In this document: positions 24,838-31,424 of the stretch, one piece after another
How the letters are laid out: every line of letters begins with the position of its first letter
How positions within the stretch are numbered: the stretch's first letter is position 1
NCBI GenBank assembly: GCA_902799685.1
Contig: CADCBO010000024.1
Location: 1 to 33,553, forward strand
DNA from: an uncultured Bacteroidales bacterium
GTDB lineage: Bacteria; Bacteroidota; Bacteroidia; Bacteroidales; Bacteroidaceae
Reading direction: 5' to 3'
DNA length: 33,553 nt
The notes under the pieces: model-generated
The model's input: only the letters and a program-made list of their open reading frames with translations
What the model was told of the DNA's origin: nothing
Databases searched by the model: none
Program-made: the position numbers and the translations under genes

Positions 24838-26019
24838 ATGGATTCAGGAATTGATAAGATTCGATACTTGCTGACAACTTGTTTTGTGTTGCTGATCCTG
24901 TCTTGCAACAGCAATAACAGGACAATAACGCGGGATGCTCAAAGGGTTATTGACTGCAATATGGATGATGCTGTAAGACTGGTAAACCTGTCTGATATCT
25001 GCGATAGTATTGCTGTTATTCCACTGGATGATAAACATCTGGTAGGTACTGTGAACCTTATCCGTTCTGATGAAAGCGGAATCTACCTGACTACGCGCAA
25101 CAATATCCTGCACTCATACGGTTGGGACGGGAAGGAGTGTTTTTATATTGACCGGCAAGGCCGCGCATTATCTGATTACCTTGAGATAGGAGACTTTGCG
25201 CTTTCTGAAAGGTATATAGCCATTGCTGACCCTGAGGGCATGAAGATTCTCTTGTTTGATAAGGGTAATGGTCAGTATTACAAAACCATACAGGTTGATT
25301 TCTATCCAGAGGATTTGGCTTTCATAAATGAGGAAACTCTTGCAGTAAACTGCGGTGGTGTTGATGGTCCCAGGCTGGTTATATTGGACATTGAGAAAGA
25401 AGAAGTTATTGATGGGTATCTTAGTTATGACAAGATATTCTCGGAACCATTGATGCAACCTTTTGCCACAATTAACGGAAGTGTTTTATACCGGATACCC
25501 TTCTATAATGACTTCTATTCTGTTTCAAGCGGGGGGAAACTGGAAAAGTCGCTCTCTTTTGACTTCAAGGCAAAAAACTTCAACGTGAAAGATTTGAAGT
25601 ATATAAATGTAATGGGATTCAATTTCTTGATTGATTCAAAAGGCAATGCATGTATTGATAATATGTATACTGTCAATTCCATGTTTGCCGTTTATTTCAA
25701 ATGTCAGTCTATATCGGAAGATTCACAGTTCCTGATGTTGGTGGACACATTGAACGGCACTAAATATCTGTTTGACAGCGAGACTACTAATGATGACGTT
25801 CTTTTTTATGATATTGCCCCCCTTCCTTTATTCTATGACAGCAATGAAAAAGGCTTTATCAGCGTCCTTTATCCGAACCTTTGGGCGTCCGCATTTGATT
25901 CAATAGATGAAGGACGCAAAAATACTCCTAACTACAGGAAAGCGATAAGTTTATTCCAGACAATATCCAAAACCGAAAACCCGGCAATACTGGTGTACAG
26001 ATTCAAAAGTCCCGCATAA
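24838..26019 (+). CDS. 6-bladed beta-propeller lipoprotein (BF3164-like), second copy
   Basis: The 393-residue protein has an N-terminal hydrophobic segment ending in a lipobox at Cys23 (LLILSC). The mature part consists of repeated beta-strand blocks like those of the protein at 4572-5738. Examples are NLIRSDESGIYLTTRNNILH, CFYIDRQGRALSDYLEIGDF and KILLFDKGNGQYYKTIQVDF, with NFLIDSKGNACIDNMYTVNS further on. Both proteins share the layout of an early VELTKV/VNLSDI strand, a DG or KG turn in each blade and a late segment about pausing loops. This fits the 6-bladed propeller lipoprotein family of Bacteroidales, whose ligands are mostly unknown. In-frame ATGs at 24829 and 24838 are both possible starts. 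It is followed by the 102-bp palindromic repeat. Confidence 0.72.
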   Translation: MDSGIDKIRYLLTTCFVLLILSCNSNNRTITRDAQRVIDCNMDDAVRLVNLSDICDSIAVIPLDDKHLVGTVNLIRSDESGIYLTTRNNILHSYGWDGKECFYIDRQGRALSDYLEIGDFALSERYIAIADPEGMKILLFDKGNGQYYKTIQVDFYPEDLAFINEETLAVNCGGVDGPRLVILDIEKEEVIDGYLSYDKIFSEPLMQPFATINGSVLYRIPFYNDFYSVSSGGKLEKSLSFDFKAKNFNVKDLKYINVMGFNFLIDSKGNACIDNMYTVNSMFAVYFKCQSISEDSQFLMLVDTLNGTKYLFDSETTNDDVLFYDIAPLPLFYDSNEKGFISVLYPNLWASAFDSIDEGRKNTPNYRKAISLFQTISKTENPAILVYRFKSPA

Positions 26020-26058
26020 AAGTATCTTCAAGCTGATATTTTTTTTGTTTTTCTCCTT

Positions 26059-26160
26059 AGGAATTCTTCATTTTACGACGTGAAATGTACATTTCTCGTC
26101 GTAAAATGTATATTTCTCGTCGTAAAACGTACGTTTTACGTCGTGAAATAAAGAATTCCT
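26059..26160. repeat. 102-bp superpalindrome built from four 21-bp units
   Basis: Four consecutive 21-bp units (26076-26096, 26097-26117, 26118-26138, 26139-26159) start CGACGT or CGTCGT. Unit 1 contains the perfect palindrome GAAATGTACATTTC, unit 2 the near-palindrome AAAATGTATATTTC and unit 3 the 20-bp perfect palindrome CGTAAAACGTACGTTTTACG. The outer arms (26059-26080 with 26139-26160, starting AGGAATTCTT) pair at 20 of 22 positions. The whole block is a near-palindrome centred at 26109.5. Confidence 0.8.
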
Positions 26161-26359
26161 GCCTATGTAGAGAAGTTTCTTGAGTTGGGAATGTTATTTT
26201 GATGCGGGTACTAGTGTCCAATGGGATATAGTTTGGACATAATCCTTGGTTTGCCTATTTTTGTGGATAAAATAGGATATTACAGATGAAACTCTTTTTA
26301 TGGATTCTGAAAAAGAGCTTATCTTTGCTTTGGGTTATTTTTGATAAAAGTTTACAATT
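26161..26359. other. Leader region before the GNAT-zinc ribbon gene
   Basis: No ORF of note. It holds a single perfect DnaA-box nonamer on the reverse strand (TTATCCACA, 26270-26262) and an exact -7 box TATCTTTG at 26320-26327, 32 bases before the ATG at 26360. Confidence 0.4.
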
Positions 26360-27241
26360 ATGAATATCAGACTTGAGCGCCCTGATGACTATAGGGCGGT
26401 AGAGGAGCTTACCCGTGATGCATTCTGGAATGTGTATAAGCCGGGATGTGTGGAGCATTATGTGTTGAATCAGTTTAGGAACAATCCTGACTTTATTCCT
26501 GAACTGGACTTTGTGATGGAGCTGGACGGACGGATTATAGGTCACGTGATGTTTTCAAAGGCTCAGCTGGTTTTGAATGATGGAACGCGCAAGCCGTCCT
26601 GGACTTTCGGTCCTATCAGCATTCATCCTGATTACAAACGTAAGGGTTATGGGCTTAAGTTGCTTACCTATGCGCTGGGCAAGGCACGTGATATGGGTGT
26701 GGGCTTCCTTTGCATGGAGGGAAACATTGAGTTCTACAAGCATGCCGGTTTTGGTCTGGCCAGCAAGCTGGGTATACACTATCATTCAGAGCCCAAGGAT
26801 GCAGAGGTTCCTTATTTTCTTGCTCAGGAGCTTATTCCCGACTGGCTTGGTGGCATTGAGGCTACCTATTGCCCTCCGCAGGGATATTTTGTGGCCGATG
26901 CCAATCCCGATGCGTTTGAGATTTATGATGCATCATTCCCTAAGAAGGAGAAGGCTTTCCGTGAGGGCCAGTTGCCGCAGTTCTGCCAGAGTTGCGGTAT
27001 GCCGCTCACGCGAGTTGAGGATTGCGGAACCAATGCTGATGGCAGTACCAATTTTGATTATTGTCAGTACTGCTATAAGGATGGGCATTTTCTGCAGGAT
27101 ATGACAATGGACCAGATGATAGAGCATTGCGCCCAGTTTGTGGATGAGGTTAACAAAAATATGCCTAAACCTATGACCAAGGATGAGTACAAGCAGATGA
27201 TGTACAGTTTCTTCCCCATGCTTAAAAGATGGCGGCGTTGA
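26360..27241 (+). CDS. GNAT N-acetyltransferase fused to a C-terminal zinc ribbon
   Basis: The 293-residue protein joins two domains. Residues about 1-145 are a GNAT acetyltransferase with the acetyl-CoA loop in ISIHPDYKRKGYGLKLLTYA and the IEFYKHAGFGLA segment, close to the YhbS-type subgroup. Residues about 205-293 form a putative zinc-ribbon domain with Cys209-x2-Cys212, Cys222 and Cys235-x2-Cys238 (QFCQSCGMPLTRVEDCG, FDYCQYCYKDGHF). After it comes MTMDQMIEHCAQFVDEVNK, as in the small stand-alone zinc-ribbon proteins of the Zn_ribbon_2 kind. The middle (about 145-205) is a linker or GNAT extension. It overlaps the next gene by 13 bases and so leads a three-gene operon that ends in another GNAT. 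Substrate unknown. Confidence 0.85.
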   Translation: MNIRLERPDDYRAVEELTRDAFWNVYKPGCVEHYVLNQFRNNPDFIPELDFVMELDGRIIGHVMFSKAQLVLNDGTRKPSWTFGPISIHPDYKRKGYGLKLLTYALGKARDMGVGFLCMEGNIEFYKHAGFGLASKLGIHYHSEPKDAEVPYFLAQELIPDWLGGIEATYCPPQGYFVADANPDAFEIYDASFPKKEKAFREGQLPQFCQSCGMPLTRVEDCGTNADGSTNFDYCQYCYKDGHFLQDMTMDQMIEHCAQFVDEVNKNMPKPMTKDEYKQMMYSFFPMLKRWRR

Positions 27242-27750
27242 CGGACGATAGGGTGAGGGCGGTATTTGGCGAGCTTGATGCGCAGGCCGTTTATCGGGAG
27301 GTAAAGCAGACAGGTGATTTTCTGGGCTTTACCCGCCGGTTCATGCATAGTGACGATGAACGGGTGGCGCGGAATGCTTTCTGGGCATTGACTAAAGCTA
27401 CTGATAAAGAACTGTCCCAGTTGCAGGTTATCCTTAATGATCTTATGGATTTGGCTTTGACAACGCCGAGTTCATCGGTCCGTAGGCTTTCACTCAATAT
27501 CATTGAACGGCTCAAGATGGATGAGGATGATCTGCGCACAGACTTTCTTGATTTCTGTCTGGAGCATATGTCCGATGCAGATGAACTGCCCGGCATCCAG
27601 TCCATCAGCATGAAACTTGCATACCGCATGTGCAAGTTCTATCCGGAGCTTTTGGCCGAGTTCAAAGCTACACTTGAATCAATGGAGCCGGATTTTTTCA
27701 AGCCGGCCGTCAACTGCGTCCGCAACCGGATATTGAACGGAAAACTATGA
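27229..27750 (+). CDS. All-helical HEAT-like repeat protein
   Basis: This 173-residue soluble protein is predicted to be entirely helical. It has HEAT/Armadillo-like repetition: SDDERVARNAFWALTKATDK, then TPSSSVRRLSLNIIERLKMD, then DELPGIQSISMKLAYRMCKF. These resemble repeats used to scaffold proteins or to bind DNA in AlkD-like folds, but I see no catalytic residues. It begins inside the last codons of the GNAT-zinc ribbon gene and its stop overlaps the start of the next GNAT gene, so all three are likely translated together. Function not recognised. Confidence 0.72.
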   Translation: MAALTDDRVRAVFGELDAQAVYREVKQTGDFLGFTRRFMHSDDERVARNAFWALTKATDKELSQLQVILNDLMDLALTTPSSSVRRLSLNIIERLKMDEDDLRTDFLDFCLEHMSDADELPGIQSISMKLAYRMCKFYPELLAEFKATLESMEPDFFKPAVNCVRNRILNGKL

Positions 27751-28268
27751 TGGAAACAGAGAGAATACTGTTGAGACCTTGGCGTGAATGTGATGCCGAG
27801 TCTCTTTTCAAATATGCATCTGATCCCGATGTGGGACCGCGTGCAGGCTGGCCGCCTCACAAAAGCGTGGAAGAGAGCCTGCAGATAATAAAGACTGTTT
27901 TCAATACGGATACGATGTGGGCGGTAGAGCTCAAGGAAACAGGTGAGGCCATTGGTTGTGTGGGATATCTTCCTGCATCAAACTCAAACCTGAATATTCC
28001 CAGTGACCAGTGTGAAGTTGGTTATTGGATAGGCCATCCTTACTGGGGTAAGGGTATTTGTACAGAAGCTTTGAGGCTGGTCATAGATTATTGCTTCAAC
28101 GTTAAAGGTTTCACGGTTTTGTGGGGAGACTATTTTCCCGAGAATCCGGCATCGGGCCGCGTGATGGAAAAATGTGGCTTCAAGGACACAGGTCGTGAAA
28201 CACTGTGTCCTAACCTTGAAGTGGGTGCAGACCGTCCGGTCCGCATCATGAGGTTAAACCGTAATTAA
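27747..28268 (+). CDS. GNAT family N-acetyltransferase (RimJ/RimL type)
   Basis: The 173-residue protein begins METERILLRPWRECDAESLF, the typical start of RimJ/RimL-like acetyltransferases. It contains GYWIGHPYWGKGICTEALRL with the acetyl-CoA-binding loop and GRVMEKCGFKDTG near the end. Possible substrates include ribosomal protein N-termini or small amines; none can be chosen. The ATG at 27747 overlaps the stop of the helical-repeat gene, and a second ATG lies at 27750. Its end overlaps the convergent DUF362 gene by 15 bases, which leaves no room for a separate terminator. Confidence 0.9.
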   Translation: MMETERILLRPWRECDAESLFKYASDPDVGPRAGWPPHKSVEESLQIIKTVFNTDTMWAVELKETGEAIGCVGYLPASNSNLNIPSDQCEVGYWIGHPYWGKGICTEALRLVIDYCFNVKGFTVLWGDYFPENPASGRVMEKCGFKDTGRETLCPNLEVGADRPVRIMRLNRN

Positions 28269-29369
28269 AGTGTAGTCCATAGATCCCAGACCTATCTTCT
28301 GGGCATGCTCCACGCATGAGCGCCAGTTGGTGTCGGGGTGAATCATGTGCCAGTGGTCACCGTGATCATGCTTGTGGTGCTCAATATTGTGTGAGAGCAC
28401 GTTGTCAGATGGTATAACCGGGGCACGGTTCACCATATCTGCGCTGGCGCAATCCAGGGCAACGGGATCGAATGATGCCAGCATTCCTATGTTGGGAACA
28501 ACAGGTGCGTCATTATAACCCCAGCAGTCGCATTCGGGCGATACGTCCATGATAAGGTTGATATGGAAGTTGGGTTTGCCAAGCAGTGTAGCTTTGGCAT
28601 ACTCGGCTATCTTGCAGTTAAGTATATCCACCTGCTCATCATTGTCTACCACGGCACCGTTGAACTGACAAGTGGCCACGCACTGACCGCAGCCCACGCA
28701 TTTGTCATAGTCTATCACGGCCTTGCGGTCCACAAGTGAAATGGCATGGCTGGCGCAGTTTTTTACACAGAGTGAACAGCCGCGGCACTCATCCCTGTCT
28801 ATGCGGGGTTTTGATGCGCAGTGCATCTCTTTCTTGCCGGCCACACTTCCGCAACCCATGCCCAGATTTTTCAGGGCTCCTCCGAATCCGGCCATCTCAT
28901 GCCCCTTTACGTGGTTGATTGATACCACGATATCTGATTCGGCAATGGCTGTACCTATTTTTGGAGCCTTGCAGTATTCACCGTCAATGGGAATCTCAAT
29001 GTAGTCCAGTCCCTTGAGTCCATCGGCAATGATGACCTGAGTGCCTACGCTGAAGGGAGTGTAGCCATGTTTTATGGCAGTATCCTGATGGTCTATGGCA
29101 TTTGAACGCCAGCCTGTGTAAAGTGTATTGCAGTCTGTAAGGAACGGTTTTCCGCCCAGTTCTTTGATAATCTTTACAACAACAGCTGCGTAGTCAGGTC
29201 GGAGATATGCCATGTTGCCTATCTCGCCAAAGTGTATCTTGATTGCAGTGAACTTTCCCGCAAAATCAATTTTGTTGATGCCTGCCTTGCGTACCAGTTT
29301 ATCGAGTTTGTAAAGCAGGTGATGTGCAGGATCTGTTCTAAGGTCTGTGAAATATACTTCTGATGCCAT
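28254..29369 (-). CDS. DUF362 domain protein with two 4Fe-4S clusters
   Basis: The 371-residue cytoplasmic protein starts MASEVYFTDLRTDPAHHLL. It has a DUF362 domain (about 20-180) with KIHFGEIGNMAYLRPDYAAV and NHVKGHEMAGFGGALKNLGM. A 2x4Fe-4S ferredoxin module follows with CRGCSLCVKNC and CVGCGQCVATC, each in the C-x2-C-x2-C-x3-C pattern. The C-terminal part continues DUF362 (MLASFDPVALDCASADMVNR). It also has a histidine-rich stretch HNIEHHKHDHGDHWHMIH that could hold metal. Such proteins are widespread in anaerobes and are presumed electron carriers or redox enzymes without an assigned reaction. The frame allows an upstream ATG (29393). It is divergent from the threonine aldolase-like gene. 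Confidence 0.85.
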   Translation of the reverse strand: MASEVYFTDLRTDPAHHLLYKLDKLVRKAGINKIDFAGKFTAIKIHFGEIGNMAYLRPDYAAVVVKIIKELGGKPFLTDCNTLYTGWRSNAIDHQDTAIKHGYTPFSVGTQVIIADGLKGLDYIEIPIDGEYCKAPKIGTAIAESDIVVSINHVKGHEMAGFGGALKNLGMGCGSVAGKKEMHCASKPRIDRDECRGCSLCVKNCASHAISLVDRKAVIDYDKCVGCGQCVATCQFNGAVVDNDEQVDILNCKIAEYAKATLLGKPNFHINLIMDVSPECDCWGYNDAPVVPNIGMLASFDPVALDCASADMVNRAPVIPSDNVLSHNIEHHKHDHGDHWHMIHPDTNWRSCVEHAQKIGLGSMDYTLITV

Positions 29370-29425
29370 ATTGGTTGGTTTGTTGGTTTTCAATTGCGAA
29401 TTTACTTTTTGAATCGGATATTCAC

Positions 29426-29433
29426 TACATTTG
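29426..29433 (+). promoter_or_regulatory. -7 box of the threonine aldolase-like gene
   Basis: TACATTTG is an exact TAnnTTTG match, 19 bases before the ATG at 29453. A TTTG lies at 29408-29411, 14 bases upstream. It lies inside the 5' extension of the frame and so supports the later start. Confidence 0.45.
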
Positions 29434-29452
29434 CATTTATAAATTGCAAAAT

Positions 29453-30475
29453 ATGCTCCACTTTGATTCTGATTATATGGAGGGCGCTCATCCTATGGTG
29501 ATGCAGCGGCTTGTTGAGACCAATCTTGAACAGACTGTTGGTTACGGTGAGGATGATTACACCCGCCGTGCAGCCGATTTGATACGTGAGGCTTGCGGCT
29601 GCCCTGATGCGCTGGTGCGTTTCCTCGTGGGTGGCACCCAGGCCAATGCAACCGTTATAGACGGTCTGCTCCATCAGTATGAGGGCATTATGGCTTCCGA
29701 TGTGGCCCACATCAACAATCTGGAGGCCGGCGCCGTGGAGTCATCGGGCCACAAGATTCTGATTGTCCCCTCACACCAGGGCAAGGTAGCGGCATATGAC
29801 ATAGAGCGTTATCTCAATGAGTTCTATGAGAATGAGAACCATCAGCATATGGTTTCACCGGGTGCGCTTTATCTTTCTTTCCCTACAGAGTGGGGTACGC
29901 TTTACTCGCTGGGTGAGCTGGAGGCATTGAGCCGCGTCTGCCATAAGTACAAGATACCTCTCTATATGGATGGTGCACGTCTGGGTTACGGCTTGGCAGC
30001 ATCAAAGGATGTCACGCTTAAGGATATAGCTCGTCTTTGTGACGTATTCTATATAGGTGGAACAAAAGTTGGAGCAATGTTCGGTGAGGCTGTCGTTACG
30101 GCTCATCCGGAGCTGCTGCCCCGTTTCTTCACTTTTGTAAAGCAGCACGGAGCAATGCTGGCCAAGGGCCGTCTGCTTGGTGTGCAGTTCAGCACTTTGT
30201 TCACAGATAATCTCTATTTGGAGATTGCCGGCAATGCAGTACAGCAGGCTCTGAGACTCAAGAAAGCCATGATTGCCAAGGGGTTCTCACCTTACGTTGA
30301 TTCTCCAACTAACCAGCAGTTCTTCTGCCTACCTAAAAAGGAGATAGAGCGTATCAGTAAGTTTGCATCATTTGAGATCTGGGCTCCTTGCGGACCGCAG
30401 CAAAGTGTGGTCAGGTTCGTGACCAGCTGGAACACATCGGCCGCCGATATAGACGAGTTCATCAGTAAACTCTGA
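29453..30475 (+). CDS. PLP-dependent threonine aldolase/beta-eliminating lyase family protein
   Basis: The 340-residue fold-type I PLP enzyme begins MLHFDSDYMEGAHPMVMQRL and has FLVGGTQANATVIDGLL, the aspartate for the pyridine nitrogen in PLYMDGARLGYGLAA, and the Schiff-base lysine in FYIGGTKVGAMFGE. This is the low-specificity L-threonine aldolase group, which splits L-threonine or allo-threonine into glycine and acetaldehyde. The N-terminus differs somewhat from the classic LtaE start (DLRSDTVT), so related beta-eliminating lyases are possible. The start is set by homology and the promoter box. The ICMT-like gene starts directly after its stop codon. Confidence 0.85.
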   Translation: MLHFDSDYMEGAHPMVMQRLVETNLEQTVGYGEDDYTRRAADLIREACGCPDALVRFLVGGTQANATVIDGLLHQYEGIMASDVAHINNLEAGAVESSGHKILIVPSHQGKVAAYDIERYLNEFYENENHQHMVSPGALYLSFPTEWGTLYSLGELEALSRVCHKYKIPLYMDGARLGYGLAASKDVTLKDIARLCDVFYIGGTKVGAMFGEAVVTAHPELLPRFFTFVKQHGAMLAKGRLLGVQFSTLFTDNLYLEIAGNAVQQALRLKKAMIAKGFSPYVDSPTNQQFFCLPKKEIERISKFASFEIWAPCGPQQSVVRFVTSWNTSAADIDEFISKL

Positions 30476-30964
30476 ATGAAACAGCTGAGAGAGATTTTGG
30501 GTTACCTGCTGGGATTCCTTATGTTCATAGTGGGTATCCCCGCAATCATGTGGCTGGTATCGGGCAAGCCCGAGATTGCTTTTACCTGCAGTTGGAATAC
30601 CATTGTGGGCATTATCATCGGCCTGGCCGGACTGATCTTGAGCATCTGGACCATTATATATATGAAAGTTGTGGGCCGAGGCAACCCCATGGATGCCTTT
30701 GACCACGAGATAGCTCCCCATACCCAGCACCTGATGACCGGCGGAGTATACCGCATCTGTCGCAACCCCATGCTTTTGGGCACATTCCTTTACCTAGCCG
30801 GCATTGCTTTAGTGCTTTTGTCTTGGCAATCGGCCGTAGTCTGGGTTGCATTCATCATCATCATGTCCTTCCAGGTTGCATCCGAGGAGAAACGTCTGGA
30901 GCGCGATTTTGGCCAGGAATACCTGGACTACAAAAAACACTCAGGCCGCTTTACCCCTTGGTAA
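30476..30964 (+). CDS. Isoprenylcysteine carboxyl methyltransferase-like membrane protein
   Basis: The 162-residue integral membrane protein has about four hydrophobic segments (10-33, 40-62, 95-117, 118-135). The C-terminal SAM-binding signature is GGVYRICRNPMLLGTFLYLA, then ASEEKRLERDFGQEYLDYKK, as in ICMT/phospholipid methyltransferase proteins. Bacterial members methylate lipids or are unassigned, since prenylated proteins are not expected here. Its ATG directly follows the stop of the aldolase-like gene, so it is the second gene of that transcript. The physiological substrate is unknown. Confidence 0.85.
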   Translation: MKQLREILGYLLGFLMFIVGIPAIMWLVSGKPEIAFTCSWNTIVGIIIGLAGLILSIWTIIYMKVVGRGNPMDAFDHEIAPHTQHLMTGGVYRICRNPMLLGTFLYLAGIALVLLSWQSAVVWVAFIIIMSFQVASEEKRLERDFGQEYLDYKKHSGRFTPW

Positions 30965-30972
30965 CAGTTAAA

Positions 30973-30987
30973 GTTCCTTAACGGAAC
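30973..30987. terminator. Short hairpin after the methyltransferase gene
   Basis: GTTCC-TTAAC-GGAAC forms a perfect 5-bp stem 8 bases after the stop codon, followed by A-rich rather than T-rich sequence. It may act as a weak terminator. Confidence 0.3.
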
Positions 30988-31019
30988 AAACATATTCATT
31001 CAAAAGTGTTGTGTGTTAT

Positions 31020-31061
31020 ATCAAAATTTATTTGATTTGCGTCAAAATCAATTTGTATTTG
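31020..31061 (+). promoter_or_regulatory. Putative BlaI-type operator/promoter region
   Basis: Two dyads of the form CAAA-N5-TTTG occur 21 bases apart (31022-31034 and 31043-31055). The first extends to ATCAAA-N5-TTTGAT. TTTG at 31031-31034 and the -7-like TGTATTTG at 31054-31061 have a spacing of 19. This region is immediately upstream of the blaI-like ATG, as expected for autorepression. Confidence 0.45.
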
Positions 31062-31064
31062 CTT

Positions 31065-31424
31065 ATGAGACAACTCACCAAGAAGGAAAAAATCATCATG
31101 GAGCAGTTCTGGACCTATGGTCCCATGTTTGTACGTGAACTGCAGGAGCATTATGAGGAACCTCGTCCCAATTTCAACACACTATCCAATCAGGTTCACA
31201 CTCTGATGGAGGACGGATTCCTGGAGCGCAAGGCCTACGGAAGCAACTACCAGTACTCGCCTGCCGTATCACGCAAGGCCTACAGTCTGGACGGTTTCCA
31301 CGGGCTGGTAAACGAATACTTTGACAGCTCATACTCAAGCGTAGTCCTTGGACTTGTTGAAGAGGAGCGCCTGTCTGTTGACGATCTTAAACGTATTATT
31401 GACAAAATTGAAAACCGCAAATGA
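31065..31424 (+). CDS. BlaI/MecI/CopY family winged-helix repressor
   Basis: The 119-residue protein starts MRQLTKKEKIIMEQFWTYGP, the standard BlaI/MecI N-terminus. It contains a winged-helix domain with FNTLSNQVHTLMEDGFLERK (recognition helix and wing) and a C-terminal dimerisation helix (LVEEERLSVDDLKRIIDKIE). In classic systems the repressor binds operator dyads as a dimer and is cut after the membrane protease partner senses a signal. The frame runs upstream to 31011, but homology places the start at 31065. Its stop overlaps the ATG of the M56 protease gene, a typical arrangement for this pair. Confidence 0.93.
   Translation: MRQLTKKEKIIMEQFWTYGPMFVRELQEHYEEPRPNFNTLSNQVHTLMEDGFLERKAYGSNYQYSPAVSRKAYSLDGFHGLVNEYFDSSYSSVVLGLVEEERLSVDDLKRIIDKIENRK

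Noticed and set aside
26076-26159. 21-bp tandem units as a CRISPR array
   Set aside because: The units are contiguous with no spacers, are themselves palindromic and diverge from each other; there are no cas genes.
26262-26270. Perfect DnaA-box nonamer TTATCCACA (reverse strand)
   Set aside because: It is a single copy. One exact nonamer on either strand is expected about once per four windows of this size, and there is no cluster or dnaA gene, so it does not indicate an origin.
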